Notes under the pieces: model-generated | What the model saw: only the letters and a program-made list of their open reading frames with translations | Told to the model about the DNA's origin: nothing | Databases searched by the model: none | Translations under genes and position numbers: made by a program | Assembly: GCA_029068655.1 (NCBI GenBank) | Contig: JAIECF010000256.1 | Span: forward strand, 15,604-57,574 | Source: Muribaculaceae bacterium | Lineage (GTDB): Bacteria; Bacteroidota; Bacteroidia; Bacteroidales; Muribaculaceae | Direction of reading: 5' to 3' | Length of the DNA: 41,971 nt | Shown here: piece after piece, positions 26,496 through 34,664 of the stretch | Numbering within the stretch: position 1 is the stretch's first letter | Layout of the letters: each line of letters opens with the position of its first letter

Positions 26496-27824
26496 ATGAA
26501 ACTGAACCTTACCATAGCTGCTGTTTTAGCTTCCGTATGCATCGGAGATGTCTTTGCATCGGAATTCAACGAAATTTTCTGTGACAGCACACTGAGGATT
26601 GATTATGTTTTTGGAGGCGGCCCATCGGGAGTGCGTCTTATGCTTGAATCCCAATCGAAGCAGAAGGGCTGGGCCGGAAGGCGTAACCGTCTAAAAGAAG
26701 TTCCGGTAGTGGGAAACGGAACTATAATGGTGACCGATCCGCTGACCGGTGACACTCTCTATCGCAACACATTCTCATCTCTTTTTCAGGAATGGATATA
26801 TACTCCTGAGGCCAACGAGAAGGATATGGCTTTCGAGAATTCCTTCCTTGTTCCTCTGCCTAAGAAGGAAGCCGATATCACGGTGTCATTACGTAGCAAC
26901 CGACACCAGGAGATAGGGAGAATCACACACAGATACCGTCCCGATGACGAACTTATAGCTCTTCGAGGTGGCTCTCCGGTAGCTCATAAGTATATTCATA
27001 AGGGTGGTGATCCAAGCGAGGTGATTGATATAGCTATTCTTGCGGAAGGATACAGATCGGAGGAAATGGATACGTTCCTTATGCGTGCGACGAAAATCGC
27101 TGAAGAAATCCTAAGCTATGAGCCATTTGCTTCCAATAAGGAGAAATTTAATGTAGTCGCAGTGATGACGCCTTCTAAAGAGAGCGGTGTCAGCATACCA
27201 CTTAAAAATGAATGGAAGGATACTGCTTTCGAATCGCATTTCAGCACGTTCTATTCGTCTCGCTATCTCACTACGCCCAGAGTGTGGCGTCTGCATCGGT
27301 CGCTTGAAGGAATTCCCTACGAACACGTGCTTGTACTTGTCAATACACCCGCTTACGGAGGAGGAGGTATACACAATAGTTATCAGATTGCTACAGCCGA
27401 TCATGAGTTGACTCTCCCCGTAGCTGTCCATGAATTCGGCCATAGTTTCGCCGGCCTTGCAGATGAGTATTTCTACACTGAGGAAGAAGATGGCACATAC
27501 CCTCTCGATATAGAGCCTTGGGAACAGAATATCACAACAATGGTAGATTTTGATTCAAAATGGAAGGATATGCTTACTCCGGGAGTGCAGGTGCCGACTC
27601 CATGGATCGACAAGGGTGGTACTCGTGAAGACCGGATGAAGCAGGCAGAGAAAGATGAAGTGGGTGAGGTAGTTATAGGCGTCTTTGAAGGAGGTGGCTA
27701 CCGCTCGAAAGGTGTCTATCGTCCTGTTGAGACATGCCGCATGCGCGATAACCATAATCCGACTTTCTGCCCTGTGTGCGAGCGAACGATTTGCCGTGTC
27801 ATCGACTTTTATACGGGTAAATAA
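26496..27824 (+). CDS. Secreted M64-family zinc metallopeptidase
   Basis: A 442-residue protein with a signal peptide (about 1-21). The zinc motif is HEFGHSFAGLAD (His312, Glu313, His316, with Asp323 as the probable third ligand), which is the HExxHxxGxxD pattern of the IgA-peptidase M64 family. An N-terminal beta-rich domain (~25-160) precedes the peptidase domain. A late segment (MRDN...FCPVC, ~416-428) is typical of the family. Related Bacteroidota proteins are common in gut species, and cleavage of host IgA is established only for a Clostridium member, so the substrate is unknown. Its stop codon is 3 nt from that of the convergent DUF3943 gene. Confidence 0.9.
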   Translation: MKLNLTIAAVLASVCIGDVFASEFNEIFCDSTLRIDYVFGGGPSGVRLMLESQSKQKGWAGRRNRLKEVPVVGNGTIMVTDPLTGDTLYRNTFSSLFQEWIYTPEANEKDMAFENSFLVPLPKKEADITVSLRSNRHQEIGRITHRYRPDDELIALRGGSPVAHKYIHKGGDPSEVIDIAILAEGYRSEEMDTFLMRATKIAEEILSYEPFASNKEKFNVVAVMTPSKESGVSIPLKNEWKDTAFESHFSTFYSSRYLTTPRVWRLHRSLEGIPYEHVLVLVNTPAYGGGGIHNSYQIATADHELTLPVAVHEFGHSFAGLADEYFYTEEEDGTYPLDIEPWEQNITTMVDFDSKWKDMLTPGVQVPTPWIDKGGTREDRMKQAEKDEVGEVVIGVFEGGGYRSKGVYRPVETCRMRDNHNPTFCPVCERTICRVIDFYTGK

Positions 27825-27827
27825 GAT

Positions 27828-29504
27828 TTAGAATTTATACGAAGCCATAACATGTGCTCCCAGCTGTTTGCTCAATACGCTGGGATAGTAAGTTGTTGTT
27901 CCTCCGGATGCATAAGGGATCTTATAGTCTATTTGCATGTCCTCGTATCTTGTTTTCCTTAAATAAAAGTCAATTCCTCCGGTCAGGAAAAGATTTTTAT
28001 GTATCTTGTAGTTGACACTCCCCTCAAGATGATTAAAGGTTGTGATGCCATGGTCTCCTCCGATAATGTCAATCTCCAGTCCCGGTGAAGACAGCCAGAC
28101 GAATTTCGAGTCAAAATTGTTTTTTGTTATGATTTTATAAAATTGGTCAGCGACCTTTATTGATACCTTATCGTTTGAGAGTGCCCAGTTGATGCCTATT
28201 TTTGCTGAATACCCCATTCCCCAGCTGTAGTTCCTGTGATATTCTCTATAAAAGTCTGTCAGAACTCCTGCAAGGGGAACTGCGTTCATGTGAAGAAATC
28301 CGTCAAGCGACATATGGGAGTTGGGAATGAACCTGAACATAGCTCCTCCTCCTATAGAAGCCGGAACTCCGAGTTTGTACGGAACCGTTTCCGGAAAATA
28401 TTCAATCAGATATTTATCAGTATATTCCGAGCGGATAGTATCCGAATCGAAGAAATCGAAATGTTGGTAAAGACCGATATTGAAGTTTAGCTTGTCTTTG
28501 TCTATCAGTTCCTTGCTTAAAAGACGCCCCATGATTTCTATTCTTCCGAGCAGAGGCTGAGTGCTGAGAGCCTGAATCTCGAGATTTAATGAGAAATAGT
28601 CATACGGAATTTTTGTGGAGTGCTCGAATCTGTCTCCATATTCTATATTGATTTCGGCGGCTGGTCCTATCTTCCAGCCTTCATTGTCGATCATGGTGAG
28701 ATATCTTGCTCCCAGAGAAGCTTCTATACTGATCGGTGGCAGTCCAAAGCGTCTTCCGGTAGTGGCTCGCTTCTTCCACGCCTGTCCGGTGACGATTCTG
28801 GTTATGCCACGCATAGGGTCAAGAATGAAGGCCGCTACCTCACGTCCGATGCGTTCACCACCTGATGCGCGGTCGTTGAGTACAAGATCTGATGCTCTGT
28901 AAAACACCTCTCCCAATGCCGCTCCTCCTACCGGAGTGGCGATGATGTCGTTGGTTGAAGGGTACTCTCGTTCCATAAACATCTCCCACATCGCGCTTCC
29001 TCCTATGGCGAATAGTTCAGACTGCCAGTAATTGAAGCCGTTGGAGCGGCCGGCGTTGTAGAACATCGATCCGTTGTAAGGATGTGCAAACATGTTGGTG
29101 TTAAGATGGTCATTGTCCCACTCGAATCCGTGCTTGAAGTTTTCCTTTATCGTCTCCCAAGAAATGAAAGCATAATGTCCCTTAAGTGCATAGCGGTCGA
29201 ATGCCCACAGACCCATGTTTAATCCGAAGACTTCTGCGCCGGCTCTCCAGAAATTTTTCTTCTCATGGTAGGCCATATCAGAACTATCGGGCACTATCGG
29301 AGTGGATATTATGTGGCGGTAGGGTACACGATGCCTGTAATCTCCCCTTTTCCATTTGTTGCCGTAGGCTTGTCGCGTTATATTGGTTTTCAGTGAATCA
29401 AGAAATGTGTCATATTTATTTTTATTCTGAGAGAAAGCAGGTGTTGCCACAGCGAAGGCAATGGCGAAGAAAGTAATCACGGATAAGAAACGTTTTCCGG
29501 ACAT
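27828..29504 (-). CDS. DUF3943-family putative outer-membrane protein
   Basis: A 558-residue protein with a signal peptide (about 1-25). The conserved DUF3943 region (~90-230) shows WDNDHLNTNMFAHPYNGS, ARSNG-type and GGAALGE motifs. This is followed by a long series of amphipathic strands (~260-558) ending in MASYKF, consistent with an outer-membrane barrel that starts with a helical hairpin. The function of the family is not established. It reads from a strong promoter at 29542-29573 that abuts the terminator of the upstream flavodoxin gene. It converges with the M64 gene with only 3 nt between stops. Confidence 0.85.
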   Translation of the reverse strand: MSGKRFLSVITFFAIAFAVATPAFSQNKNKYDTFLDSLKTNITRQAYGNKWKRGDYRHRVPYRHIISTPIVPDSSDMAYHEKKNFWRAGAEVFGLNMGLWAFDRYALKGHYAFISWETIKENFKHGFEWDNDHLNTNMFAHPYNGSMFYNAGRSNGFNYWQSELFAIGGSAMWEMFMEREYPSTNDIIATPVGGAALGEVFYRASDLVLNDRASGGERIGREVAAFILDPMRGITRIVTGQAWKKRATTGRRFGLPPISIEASLGARYLTMIDNEGWKIGPAAEINIEYGDRFEHSTKIPYDYFSLNLEIQALSTQPLLGRIEIMGRLLSKELIDKDKLNFNIGLYQHFDFFDSDTIRSEYTDKYLIEYFPETVPYKLGVPASIGGGAMFRFIPNSHMSLDGFLHMNAVPLAGVLTDFYREYHRNYSWGMGYSAKIGINWALSNDKVSIKVADQFYKIITKNNFDSKFVWLSSPGLEIDIIGGDHGITTFNHLEGSVNYKIHKNLFLTGGIDFYLRKTRYEDMQIDYKIPYASGGTTTYYPSVLSKQLGAHVMASYKF

Positions 29505-29541
29505 AATTTCTGTCAGATTTAAGATTGGGTCATATGAATTG

Positions 29542-29573
29542 CAAAGATAAACAAAATATCTTAAATAAGCAAA
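29542..29573 (-). promoter_or_regulatory. Promoter of the DUF3943 gene
   Basis: On the minus strand TTTG (29573-29570), 20 nt, TATCTTTG (29549-29542), a perfect consensus. Its -33 box shares two bases with the foot of the terminator hairpin at 29572-29595. Confidence 0.85.
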
Positions 29574-29595
29574 CCCCGGGCTGCATCCCGGGGTT
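29572..29595 (-). terminator. Terminator after the flavodoxin lipoprotein gene
   Basis: A perfect 9-bp stem AACCCCGGG / CCCGGGGTT with a 6-nt loop, followed on the minus strand by TTTGCTTATTT. It lies 27 nt past the stop codon at 29622. Confidence 0.8.
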
Positions 29596-29621
29596 CAGCT
29601 AAGTAAGATAGTCTTTTCTTT

Positions 29622-30458
29622 TTATTCCCTGACTACGCGGGTAAATTCAGGTGCACCTTCCTCCGGATCAAGGACGTATATTATGGAGTTTGTCTCGCTT
29701 CCGTCAGGAGCCGATGATTTCACTGTGTATACGTATTCTATGCCCCCTTGAACCTGCCTGCTTGCAACTGATACCGGCGTTCCAAGCGGAAACTGGTAGT
29801 TGTCGCAGGCCGCATGGAATACTGACGCCTCTTTATCCGACACTTCCATAGGTTCTGAAAATTCAATGAGAGGCTCGATGTCTCCTTCGATGTATCCATT
29901 TTCGATAAGGTATCGTTTGATCTCTCCTGATGCGTTGTCAATTCGAGCGTTTCTGACTCCATAACCTTCTGTTACGTCTGCCGCAGGAAGGGCCACTGCT
30001 ACGTCAAGGGTAGCATTCTCGATTCCACCGCTGCCGAATGTAGCGAACGTCACAACTTTCTTTCCTTCAAGGGTATTCTCATCAAGGAAGGAAGCAACCG
30101 GTAGGGCATATGTTCCTCCCCATATAGGAAATCCGAGGAATATGGTATCATATTCGTCGAGATTGGACGAAACAGGTCTTATGTCTACTTTTATACTGTC
30201 TTGCTTTTCCTGCATCCAGCGTGCTATGGTCTGGCCGTAATCTCCGTCATAAGGATTAACGGCTACTATCGAGTCTATGTCACATCCAAGTTGCCTCTGC
30301 AGTTCCTCTGCCACGCTTCTGGTGGCTCCCGTCTGGGAATAATATAGAACAAGTGTCTTCCCTTCATGAGATTCAGTCTGTTCTGTTTTGGTTGACTTAC
30401 ATGCGCTTACGCATAAAACCATTGCGGCTGCCATTGACAATACCCTTAATGTTTTCAT
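29622..30458 (-). CDS. Flavodoxin-domain lipoprotein with cystatin-like C-terminus
   Basis: A 278-residue exported lipoprotein: the lipobox VSAC has Cys20. Residues ~34-180 are a flavodoxin fold with the FMN phosphate loop SQTGAT (41-46), the FLGFPIWGGTYALP loop and the FATFGSGG loop, so FMN binding is expected. Residues ~205-278 form an extra domain. The stretch RQVQGGIEY (234-242) aligns with the QVVAG loop of cystatins, and a cystatin-like fold is inferred. A membrane-tethered extracytoplasmic flavodoxin implies electron transfer outside the cytoplasm, or a quinone/flavin reductase role. The gene starts 8 nt after the GH51 arabinofuranosidase stop, so it is co-transcribed with it. A terminator follows at 29572-29595. 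Confidence 0.85.
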   Translation of the reverse strand: MKTLRVLSMAAAMVLCVSACKSTKTEQTESHEGKTLVLYYSQTGATRSVAEELQRQLGCDIDSIVAVNPYDGDYGQTIARWMQEKQDSIKVDIRPVSSNLDEYDTIFLGFPIWGGTYALPVASFLDENTLEGKKVVTFATFGSGGIENATLDVAVALPAADVTEGYGVRNARIDNASGEIKRYLIENGYIEGDIEPLIEFSEPMEVSDKEASVFHAACDNYQFPLGTPVSVASRQVQGGIEYVYTVKSSAPDGSETNSIIYVLDPEEGAPEFTRVVRE

Positions 30459-30466
30459 GATAAAGA

Positions 30467-32950
30467 TTATTTAAGAATTCTGAGTGTCGAGAATGAGTAT
30501 GGAGCCACTTCTATCTTTCCGTTCATCTCCATAGTGGTAGTGATTGGTTTCACGTCTGTATCCCTGGGATTTCCTGTGAGTGTTGTAAATTCAGCTTTTC
30601 CTGTGGGATATCCGTCAAGGTCGACTTCCACTCCTACCGGGAGCATATTGGCAATTCTTACTATTGTATCTTCGGTTTTTTCATCGATTACAGTTGATAC
30701 TCCAAAACGATTGGTTACATCGTCGTTGCTGACTGTCTTGAGTGTCTTGCCGCATTTCTCACAGCACTTTTCCTTTAACTCTATTGTGGATGGTACATAA
30801 GTCGTGCCTGAATTAACCCCATACATCTGCTGCACATAGTAGTCTGGTGAAAGCGATATGCTTTCGTTATCGAAGTATATGAGGTCAGGACGCCATTGTG
30901 TACGTCCGTTTTTCGACAGAAGGGGAGCGTATGATGTCATTGTCACTACATCGGCGTTCCTCTCGACATCCGTCAGGTAGAGTCCGATAGAAAGTGCGCA
31001 TTCAAGGTTGGATTCGCGCCCTGGATAGTGTGAAGCGTACTCACCGAGATAAACCTTCGGTCCCTTTCTGTCATATTTGTCGTAGAAGTCCCGATGGTTG
31101 ACATACCATCCCGGAGCCACATAGTAATGCTCGTCTACAATTTCAACGTTTTCCTTTCTTGCAAAATCCCATCCTTCTTCATAGTCTGATCCTTCGAAGA
31201 ATGGTCCGACCGTTCCAACTACAGTAATGTCCGGATATTTTTCGTTTACGGCGTCGCGTATCATCTTGAAGCGATCCTTGAAGGTCTTGCTGATAAGGTC
31301 TTCGTTGCCGATACCGAGATATTTCATGTTGAATGGTTCGGGATGTCCGGCTTCTGCACGAAGCTTGCCCCATTTTGAATCAGCAGGACCATTTGCATAC
31401 TCCACAAGATCGAGTATATCCTGAATGTAGGCAGGCATATCTTCTATTGGTATTCCGCATTGCTGGCCGTTGGTAGTCAGCTCGTCGTGACTGTAATGAG
31501 ATGGATGTGACGAATTCTGGCAGGGAACGCCGGCGGCAAGTACTGGAAGCGGTTCCATTTTAAGGTCTTCGCAGAACTGGAAATACTCGTAGAAGCCAAG
31601 GCCACGAGTCTGATGGTAACCCCAGAGGTTAGGTAGGGGTTTACGCGCTTCGAGAGGACCTACCGATCCTTTCCAGTCGTAAATGTTGTCGATTCCGTTG
31701 CCATGGCTTACGCATCCTCCTGGGAAACGCATGAACTTCGGCTGAAGATCGGCAAGAGTCTGCGCGAGGTCTTCACGGAGGCCGTTTCTACGCCCTTTGA
31801 ATGTCTTTTCAGGGAAGAGCGAAATCATATCGAGACTTACGTCGCTCTTTGCAGGAACCTCTATTTTAAGCATAGAGTCGCTGCAATCGGCCTTGGAAGT
31901 GAGTGTTGTCTCGATTTTACTCCAATCATTCCCGGCAGGCACGATCACATTTCCCTGAGCCAGCACTTTTCCGTTCCTGTCGGAAAGGCTGACCTTCAGT
32001 GAGGTCTTGGCAGCCGAGCGGGCAAATAGATTGAATAAATACTTGTCTCCCTTCTTAAGCACTATTCCGTCGAAACCCTTGTTGGTAAGTATACCTGGTT
32101 TATTAGTGGTCTTGCACACTGCATAGTGGCTATTGTTGGGATGGATCGGATCCGTTGTCCCGATCGTGAGGTTCATGTCCTGCGAATCCCAATAGGATGT
32201 CGGTGTCCACTCCTTGCGGTCTTTGTTGGAATATTCGAAGTCTCGGTTTTGAATCAGCTCTGCATAAAGTCCTCCGTCGGCTCCGTAATTGATATCTTCG
32301 AAGAATATTCCGATGAAGTTGTCGCTGATTGATTTGGTGTTCGTTTTGTCGAGTGTAACGGTGGCCTTAAGGGGTTTGAGATCTTTGAAACGCCAGGCAT
32401 CCTGGTCTGTGCGTTCATCATTCTGGCTATCCAGTGTTGAACGGAAATGAATATATCCGTTGAGTTGATCTATCATGTCGGAATCCACGGTAATCACAGT
32501 TCCCTTCACATTCTGTCCTTGAACTGTCTCTTCCGTTAGATCATTAAACTTAACCGAAGAGGGGAGTTCCGACATATAGTCTGAATCAGATCGTCGGTAT
32601 TCCTGCGGTTTCCAGATCTCAAAGTTCTCGGAAAAAGTGTAGGCCGATACTTCACCGTTTTTGTCAGGATTGAAGACGATCCAGAACGTACCTCTGTCAT
32701 CCCGGGTAATTCTGACATTGTGCATTCTTTTTGCGCTTCCCCATGCGCCATAGTCTGAGCCGAGGAAAGAGTGGAAATTTCCGATAGTACGCCATTCTTT
32801 GCCTGAATCTTCTCTGGTTGCGAGTTTAAGACCTCCGTTACCGTCAGGCATCGAGAAAGCCAGCATCTCAACCGGCTTCCCTGCCGATGCTGAAGCTATT
32901 CCTGCAGCTCCGATTGCTAATGCCAATCCAAGTTTAAATATTCCTTTCAT
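30467..32950 (-). CDS. Secreted GH51 alpha-L-arabinofuranosidase
   Basis: An 827-residue protein with a signal peptide (about 1-23). Residues ~25-190 contain a partial five-bladed-propeller-like segment (SDYGAWGSAKRMHN, GTFWIVF) resembling pieces of GH43 enzymes. Residues ~195-390 hold a CBM-like sandwich and the start of the GH51 fold (NFIGIFFEDINYGADGG). The barrel follows, with acid/base in GIGNED and nucleophile in YLGEYASH. It removes arabinofuranose from arabinoxylan or arabinan. Near the C-terminus, a Cys-rich insert KCCEKCGK breaks the final sandwich domain, which is odd for an exported protein. It is the first gene of a two-gene unit with the flavodoxin lipoprotein. Confidence 0.92.
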   Translation of the reverse strand: MKGIFKLGLALAIGAAGIASASAGKPVEMLAFSMPDGNGGLKLATREDSGKEWRTIGNFHSFLGSDYGAWGSAKRMHNVRITRDDRGTFWIVFNPDKNGEVSAYTFSENFEIWKPQEYRRSDSDYMSELPSSVKFNDLTEETVQGQNVKGTVITVDSDMIDQLNGYIHFRSTLDSQNDERTDQDAWRFKDLKPLKATVTLDKTNTKSISDNFIGIFFEDINYGADGGLYAELIQNRDFEYSNKDRKEWTPTSYWDSQDMNLTIGTTDPIHPNNSHYAVCKTTNKPGILTNKGFDGIVLKKGDKYLFNLFARSAAKTSLKVSLSDRNGKVLAQGNVIVPAGNDWSKIETTLTSKADCSDSMLKIEVPAKSDVSLDMISLFPEKTFKGRRNGLREDLAQTLADLQPKFMRFPGGCVSHGNGIDNIYDWKGSVGPLEARKPLPNLWGYHQTRGLGFYEYFQFCEDLKMEPLPVLAAGVPCQNSSHPSHYSHDELTTNGQQCGIPIEDMPAYIQDILDLVEYANGPADSKWGKLRAEAGHPEPFNMKYLGIGNEDLISKTFKDRFKMIRDAVNEKYPDITVVGTVGPFFEGSDYEEGWDFARKENVEIVDEHYYVAPGWYVNHRDFYDKYDRKGPKVYLGEYASHYPGRESNLECALSIGLYLTDVERNADVVTMTSYAPLLSKNGRTQWRPDLIYFDNESISLSPDYYVQQMYGVNSGTTYVPSTIELKEKCCEKCGKTLKTVSNDDVTNRFGVSTVIDEKTEDTIVRIANMLPVGVEVDLDGYPTGKAEFTTLTGNPRDTDVKPITTTMEMNGKIEVAPYSFSTLRILK

Positions 32951-32978
32951 GATATTTAATGGGGTTTTGATTTTTCAG

Positions 32979-33010
32979 CAAAGTTAATAATTTCTTGTCG
33001 TTTATGCAAA
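32979..33010 (-). promoter_or_regulatory. Promoter of the GH51/flavodoxin operon
   Basis: On the minus strand TTTG (33010-33007), 20 nt, TAACTTTG (32986-32979), a full consensus. The leader to the GH51 start is short, about 20 nt. Confidence 0.85.
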
Positions 33011-33123
33011 TTCATAATTAATCTTTCCAATGCAAGATAATAGGGACGCCTTGACAGAAATTCTCTTCATTTGTTTTTGATATTAAAAAAATGTGAGAAT
33101 TGAGTAAAAAATCGTTTGAAATC

Positions 33124-33154
33124 TTTGTGAAGTCACTGGATTTTTATATCTTTG
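33124..33154 (+). promoter_or_regulatory. Promoter of the small secreted protein gene
   Basis: TTTG (33124-33127), 19 nt, TATCTTTG (33147-33154) matches the consensus. Transcription would start near 33161, which makes the in-frame ATG at 33163 leaderless and favours translation from 33229. Confidence 0.8.
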
Positions 33155-33228
33155 CATAGTATATGCGCATAGACATGTTTATCCTTGTTTTGCGTTCTAA
33201 TGTATTTGATAGTTCTAAAACCATTTTT

Positions 33229-33873
33229 ATGAAAAAATTCTACGAAAACAAAATCAAGTTTCTCGCGGCGATGGCATTTGTTCTCATGACAAATGTTGCT
33301 GTCGGTCAGAGTTTCAAGGTCACATCCAACGGAAATCCGGTGGCTAACAATGACATTATTGAAGTGCCGTATGAATACGAAGATTATTCGGTGCCTGAGG
33401 CAGACTATTATCAATATGTATATGCTTGGTATCCGGAGATTGAAGTGTCATCAAATGGCGGGACTCTGTCTTTGTCGGCGAGTGTTACCGCAAGTGATAC
33501 TACGGATGGATTCCAGATTTGCTGGCCTTCACAGTGTAAGTTTGTAAATCCCGGTGGTACGGAGGAAAGCTCCGGAACTGTGGGTACTGAACCTGAAAAC
33601 CTCAGTATCCATAGGGAAATAAACATTTATTCAAAAGAAGATGTTTCTCGTGGTGAAGGAGAACTGAAGGTTAAGCTTGTTGCGGGCTCCGAGACTATGG
33701 AATTTACACTCAAATGTCAAGGCTTTGAATTTAATGCTGTAGGAGAGAACTTAGCTGAAACTAATGTGGTTCCCGAATACTATAATATTCAGGGTGTTCG
33801 CGTGGCAGAACCGCAGAAAGGCCAGATCGTCATTGAGCGTAAGGGCTCAAAAGTCACAAAACGAGTATTCTGA
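33229..33873 (+). CDS. Small secreted protein with C-terminal sorting-like tail
   Basis: A 214-residue protein with a signal peptide (about 1-26, ending in AVGQ). The mature part (~27-170) is beta-rich, with a YYQYVYAWYPE aromatic stretch and a Cys pair (~102 and 107). No family is recognised. The last ~35 residues, with EYYNIQGVRV followed by a basic GSKVTKRVF end, resemble the tail of the GH10 xylanase in this window and of many secreted Bacteroidales proteins. It may be a short surface-sorting or attachment signal, by inference. The start at 33229 is chosen because the next upstream ATG (33163) sits at the transcription start. The gene ends at a bidirectional terminator shared with pth. 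Confidence 0.75.
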   Translation: MKKFYENKIKFLAAMAFVLMTNVAVGQSFKVTSNGNPVANNDIIEVPYEYEDYSVPEADYYQYVYAWYPEIEVSSNGGTLSLSASVTASDTTDGFQICWPSQCKFVNPGGTEESSGTVGTEPENLSIHREINIYSKEDVSRGEGELKVKLVAGSETMEFTLKCQGFEFNAVGENLAETNVVPEYYNIQGVRVAEPQKGQIVIERKGSKVTKRVF

Positions 33874-33894
33874 TACAGAAATTCAAGTTATAGC

Positions 33895-33929
33895 AAAAGC
33901 CGTTGGGTCTTGTGGTCCCGACGGCTTTT
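33895..33929. terminator. Bidirectional terminator between secreted protein gene and pth
   Basis: Thirteen-nt arms (33895-33907, 33917-33929) pair with one G-U and a 9-nt loop. The stem ends in AAAA/TTTT in both directions. It lies 22 nt after the plus-strand stop and 8 nt after the pth stop. Confidence 0.85.
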
Positions 33930-33936
33930 GTTATAA

Positions 33937-34497
33937 TCAGTTGAAGTGGTTCATGGCGAATGCAGGGCCCGAAAGGCAGTAAGCCGATACGCAGTCAGCG
34001 GCCTTGTCAAGTATAGCCGGAAGCTCTTTTTTCTCTTCAGGAGTGAATGTTCCAAGCACATAGTCAATCTGATGTCCTCGAATGAACTCGTTGCCGACTC
34101 CTATGCGCAGACGGGCATAATTTGTGTTCCCGAGTTCTGAGGCGATATTCTTCAATCCATTGTGTCCGCCGTCTGATCCACGCTGTTTCAGACGAATGGT
34201 TCCGGATGGGAGTGCGAGGTCATCTACCACAACAAGCAGGTTTTCAAGCGGAAGCTTCTCATGGTTCATCCAATAGCGGATAGCCACACCGCTCAGGTTC
34301 ATGAAAGTGGAGGGTTTGAGTAGCATAAGTTCGCAATTCTTGACCTTAGCTATGGAAATGTCGCCATAACGGCAGGATTTCCAAGCAGCTCCCGCTCTTT
34401 CCGCCAGAATGTCGACAGTCATAAACCCGGCATTATGACGGGTGCCCACATAGTCGGGCCCTATATTTCCCAATCCGACGATTAGAAACTTTTTCAT
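33937..34497 (-). CDS. pth: Peptidyl-tRNA hydrolase
   Basis: A 186-residue cytoplasmic enzyme freeing tRNA from prematurely released peptidyl-tRNA. The N-terminal KFLIVGLGNIGPDY and GTRHNAGF (catalytic His) stretches, NLSG in the FMNLSG motif and VVDDLALPSG (catalytic Asp) are textbook Pth. The frame is open 27 codons further to 34578, but only the start at 34497 gives the family N-terminus and usual length. It lies downstream of rplY, an arrangement common in bacteria, but a strong hairpin at 34611-34638 stands between them. Confidence 0.95.
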   Translation of the reverse strand: MKKFLIVGLGNIGPDYVGTRHNAGFMTVDILAERAGAAWKSCRYGDISIAKVKNCELMLLKPSTFMNLSGVAIRYWMNHEKLPLENLLVVVDDLALPSGTIRLKQRGSDGGHNGLKNIASELGNTNYARLRIGVGNEFIRGHQIDYVLGTFTPEEKKELPAILDKAADCVSAYCLSGPAFAMNHFN

Positions 34498-34610
34498 ATT
34501 AGGAAAATTTTGAGTTCTTCCCCTTTCAATCAGAGGTTTTTTGAAGAATGGTCTTAATAAGTGTTCCCAAATACTCATGATCTTGAAAGTGTGGATAAAA
34601 AGTTAAAAGA

Positions 34611-34638
34611 AAGGCGATATGGAAGTCCATATCGCCTT
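34611..34638 (-). terminator. Terminator between rplY and pth
   Basis: A perfect 12-bp stem AAGGCGATATGG / CCATATCGCCTT with a 4-nt loop. On the minus strand it runs into TCTTTTAACTTTTT. It lies 27 nt past the rplY stop and may let only part of transcription through to pth. Confidence 0.8.
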
Positions 34639-34664
34639 GTGTGATGTATAGTCTAAGCTGTGGA

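Noticed and set aside
33163..33228. Upstream in-frame start of the small secreted protein
   Set aside because: It would coincide with the transcription start predicted by the promoter and would spoil the signal peptide.
34498..34578. 27-residue N-terminal extension of Pth
   Set aside because: Family proteins start at the KFLIVGLGNIG segment; the extension has no resemblance to Pth.
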